Below, piece by piece: positions 6,477-8,340 of a stretch of DNA of 8,340 nucleotides. Under the pieces are notes generated by a model. It did no database searches and was not told the DNA's origin. It was given only the letters and a program-made list of their open reading frames with translations. Positions within the stretch are counted from its first letter, which is position 1, and every line of letters starts with the position of its first letter. A program made the position numbers and the translations under genes. The stretch spans positions 1-8,340 of the forward strand of contig JAEWGY010000115.1 in NCBI GenBank assembly GCA_023388035.1, written 5' to 3'. Origin of the DNA: Bacillota bacterium (lineage in GTDB: Bacteria; Bacillota_I; Bacilli_A; Erysipelotrichales; Erysipelotrichaceae).

Positions 6477-6504
6477 AAATGGCTAATCTATTGATTAGCC
6501 ATTT
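6477..6504. terminator. Bidirectional rho-independent terminator between srtA and ileS
   Basis: A perfect 12-bp stem (AAATGGCTAATC at 6477-6488, complement at 6493-6504) with loop TATT. On the plus strand it is followed by CTTTTAATACTTTTT, and on the minus strand by TTATTATTCTTTATT, so it can end transcripts from both sides. It starts three bases after the sortase stop. On the ileS side the 5' arm lies within the last codons and the ileS stop (6490-6488) sits in the loop and first stem base. Confidence 0.85.
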
Positions 6505-8340
6505 CTTTTAATACTTTTTGACATCTAGGACAAAGTCCATTTTCATCATGTTCCATTGAAATATTCCAGCATCTAGGACATTTAACACCTTCTGCTTTTT
6601 CTACCTTAACTTTAATACTTTCAATTAAATCACTATCACTTAATTCACTAAAGCGAGCTAAGGATACGATAAAGAAACGATTAATTTCATCTTTTATATG
6701 CAGATCAAAAAGTTTACGGTCTTCACTAGTTAAATCTAAACTAATTGCAGCCTCTAATGGTTTACCAATTAATTTATCATTTCTAGCATTTTCTAAAGCC
6801 TTAAAGACTTCACTGCGGACTTCAAAAATTCTTTCAAAATCTTTTTCTAATTGCTCATTTTCATAATTAAGTTCTAAAAATTCCTTAAGATGAATATTTT
6901 CATTTGAGCCAGTAAAATGCTTATAAACTTCATAACTTGTGAAAACTAAACTTGGTGCCCATAAACGAACTAGGCAATCACCCATTTCATATAATACGCT
7001 TTGCACCTGTCTTCTACGTTTACTATTCTTAGCTTCAATATAAAGAATATCTTTAGAATAGTCCATATAGAAGGCTGAAACTAAATTAGTCATAAAATTA
7101 GTCATGGCGAAACTTGCGTTTAGTAAATCATAATTTTCATAGTGATTTCTAACTTCCTTATTTAATTTCGCCAGTTTAATTAGCATATAACGATCAATAT
7201 CTTCTAAATCATCATAATTAATTTTATCTTGTTTAGGATTAAAATCATTAGGATTTGTATTTCCTAAAATAAATCTAAAGGTATTACGTATTTTACGATA
7301 TTGTTCTGATACTTGTTTAAGATTACTATCACCTATTCTAATATCTGATTTAAAATCAACTGTAGCTGCCCATAATCTTAAAATATCAGCACCGTAAGTA
7401 TTAATGATATCAATCGGATTAACAACATTTCCTAAAGATTTAGACATCTTTTCACCCTTAGAATCAACAACATAGCCATGTGATAAAATCTCTTTATAAG
7501 GTGCGTGTCCATTGGCTGCAACTGAAACGATTAGTGAAGAATTAAACCAACCGCGATATTGATCACTGCCCTCTAAATAAAGATCACAAGGATGATTAAG
7601 ATTTCTTGCGATTAATTCATTATGACTAGAACCAGAGTCAAACCATACATCCATGATATCAGTTTCTTTAGTGAATTTATTATTAGGAGATTTAGGATTA
7701 GTATAATTTGCTGGAAGTAAATCAATAGCTTCTTTTTCAAACCAAATATTTGAACCATGTTCTTCAAATAAATCAGCTATGTGATTAAAGACTGCCTCAT
7801 CCATAATTGGTGATTTATCTTCATTATAAATAATTGGAATAGGAACTCCCCACAATCTTTGACGTGAAATACACCAATCTGTTCGATCTTTAATCATGTT
7901 ACTAATTCTGATTTCACCCCATTCATTGTGCCATTTAACCTTATGTACTTCCTTTAATAATTCTTCCTTAATCTTAGAAATAGATGCAAACCACTGAACA
8001 GTTGCTCTAAAGATAACAGGTTTTTTTAATCTTTCATCATGTGGATATGAGTGATTTATCCATTCCATCTTAAGTAGACAGCCTAACTCATCTAATTTAA
8101 GACAGATATCCTTATTTGCATCTAAAACAAATTTACCTGCAAATTCTTCCCCTGCTTCTTTAGTAAGTAAACCTTTTTCATCTACTGGACAAAAGGCTTT
8201 AAGACCATATTTTAAACCAACATTAAAGTCATCTGCACCGTGGCCTGGAGCAGTATGAACACAGCCAGTACCACTTTCATCAGTAACATGATTACCTAAG
8301 ATAATGATTGATTCACGTTTAGGATCTAAAACATGACGAA
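6488..8340 (-). CDS. ileS: Isoleucyl-tRNA synthetase, partial (5' end beyond window)
   Basis: Class I aminoacyl-tRNA synthetase that charges tRNA-Ile and edits mischarged valine; cytoplasmic and essential. The frame stays open to the window edge (about 617 codons), so the ATG at 8068 is an internal Met, not the start. From the edge inward, the editing domain is recognisable by GTGCVHTAPGHGADDFNVGL (8271-8212). Next come DWCISRQRLWGVPIP (about 7876-7832), DVWFDSGSSH (about 7651-7622), GSDQYRGWFNSSL and the catalytic KMSKS loop (7450-7436). The anticodon-binding helical domain follows. The C-terminus has a four-cysteine zinc-binding motif, CPRC and CPRC (6580-6521), as in the Bacillus/E. coli short type. 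Missing here are the HIGH motif, the first part of the Rossmann domain and any upstream T-box leader. It ends in TAG inside the shared terminator. There is no sign of frameshift or damage. Confidence 0.95.
   Translation of the reverse strand, partial: RHVLDPKRESIIILGNHVTDESGTGCVHTAPGHGADDFNVGLKYGLKAFCPVDEKGLLTKEAGEEFAGKFVLDANKDICLKLDELGCLLKMEWINHSYPHDERLKKPVIFRATVQWFASISKIKEELLKEVHKVKWHNEWGEIRISNMIKDRTDWCISRQRLWGVPIPIIYNEDKSPIMDEAVFNHIADLFEEHGSNIWFEKEAIDLLPANYTNPKSPNNKFTKETDIMDVWFDSGSSHNELIARNLNHPCDLYLEGSDQYRGWFNSSLIVSVAANGHAPYKEILSHGYVVDSKGEKMSKSLGNVVNPIDIINTYGADILRLWAATVDFKSDIRIGDSNLKQVSEQYRKIRNTFRFILGNTNPNDFNPKQDKINYDDLEDIDRYMLIKLAKLNKEVRNHYENYDLLNASFAMTNFMTNLVSAFYMDYSKDILYIEAKNSKRRRQVQSVLYEMGDCLVRLWAPSLVFTSYEVYKHFTGSNENIHLKEFLELNYENEQLEKDFERIFEVRSEVFKALENARNDKLIGKPLEAAISLDLTSEDRKLFDLHIKDEINRFFIVSLARFSELSDSDLIESIKVKVEKAEGVKCPRCWNISMEHDENGLCPRCQKVLKEMANQ

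Noticed and set aside
6488..8068. ileS as a complete 526-codon gene starting at 8068
   Set aside because: The frame continues upstream without a stop to 8340 and encodes the conserved IleRS editing domain (GTGCVHTAPGHG), so 8068 is an internal methionine.
1..8340. Mobile element, CRISPR array, tRNA/rRNA or novel defence system
   Set aside because: No transposase or integrase motif, no spaced direct repeats, no RNA gene signature and no nuclease or effector domain is visible. All large genes are housekeeping or envelope genes.

Overview
The window is strongly AT-rich bacterial DNA with no selfish or foreign-looking segment. The standard bacterial code fits. Tryptophan is TGG in every gene checked, and TGA ends the MurJ-like flippase inside an ATGA overlap with the next gene, so a Mycoplasma-type code is unlikely. 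A Gram-positive, low-GC organism (Bacillota) is indicated by a class A sortase, a YtgP/MurJ-type flippase, a CshB-like DEAD-box helicase, a pyrophosphate-type phosphofructokinase and AAGGAGG-type ribosome binding sites. The wall genes argue against a wall-less mollicute. A placement near Erysipelotrichia or related uncultured AT-rich Bacilli is inference only.

Left half (minus strand, 3900 down to 1): one tightly packed operon. It reads small lipoprotein (3412-3900), lipid II flippase MurJ/YtgP type (1781-3412), DEAD-box RNA helicase CshB type (453-1784), then the start of recG (1-469, cut by the window edge). The junctions overlap by 1, 4 and 17 bases, which suggests translational coupling. 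The recG start is easy to miss because the gene is partial; its reading frame is open from 469 to the window edge. The operon begins at an extended -10 promoter that places the RNA start about on the lipoprotein ATG.

Middle: pfp (3947-5152, minus) is a single-gene unit with a good promoter and its own hairpin terminator. It is divergent from a two-gene plus-strand operon: an unrecognised 136-residue membrane-anchored protein (5273-5683) and a class A sortase (5692-6474). The 120-base divergent intergenic region holds both promoters. The plus-strand promoter also appears to start transcription on the ATG itself, giving two probable leaderless messages in this window.

Right: ileS (minus, 6488 to beyond 8340, 5' part missing) converges on the sortase. 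The two share a 12-bp perfect hairpin that serves as a bidirectional terminator and includes the ileS stop codon.

The genes cover cell envelope work (lipoprotein, flippase, sortase), RNA and DNA helicases, glycolysis and tRNA charging. I see no phage, IS, CRISPR, tRNA or rRNA feature, and no gene-free stretch over 300 bases. I found no clear new system. The best leads are the leaderless starts, the unknown partner of the sortase and the lipoprotein-MurJ pairing.
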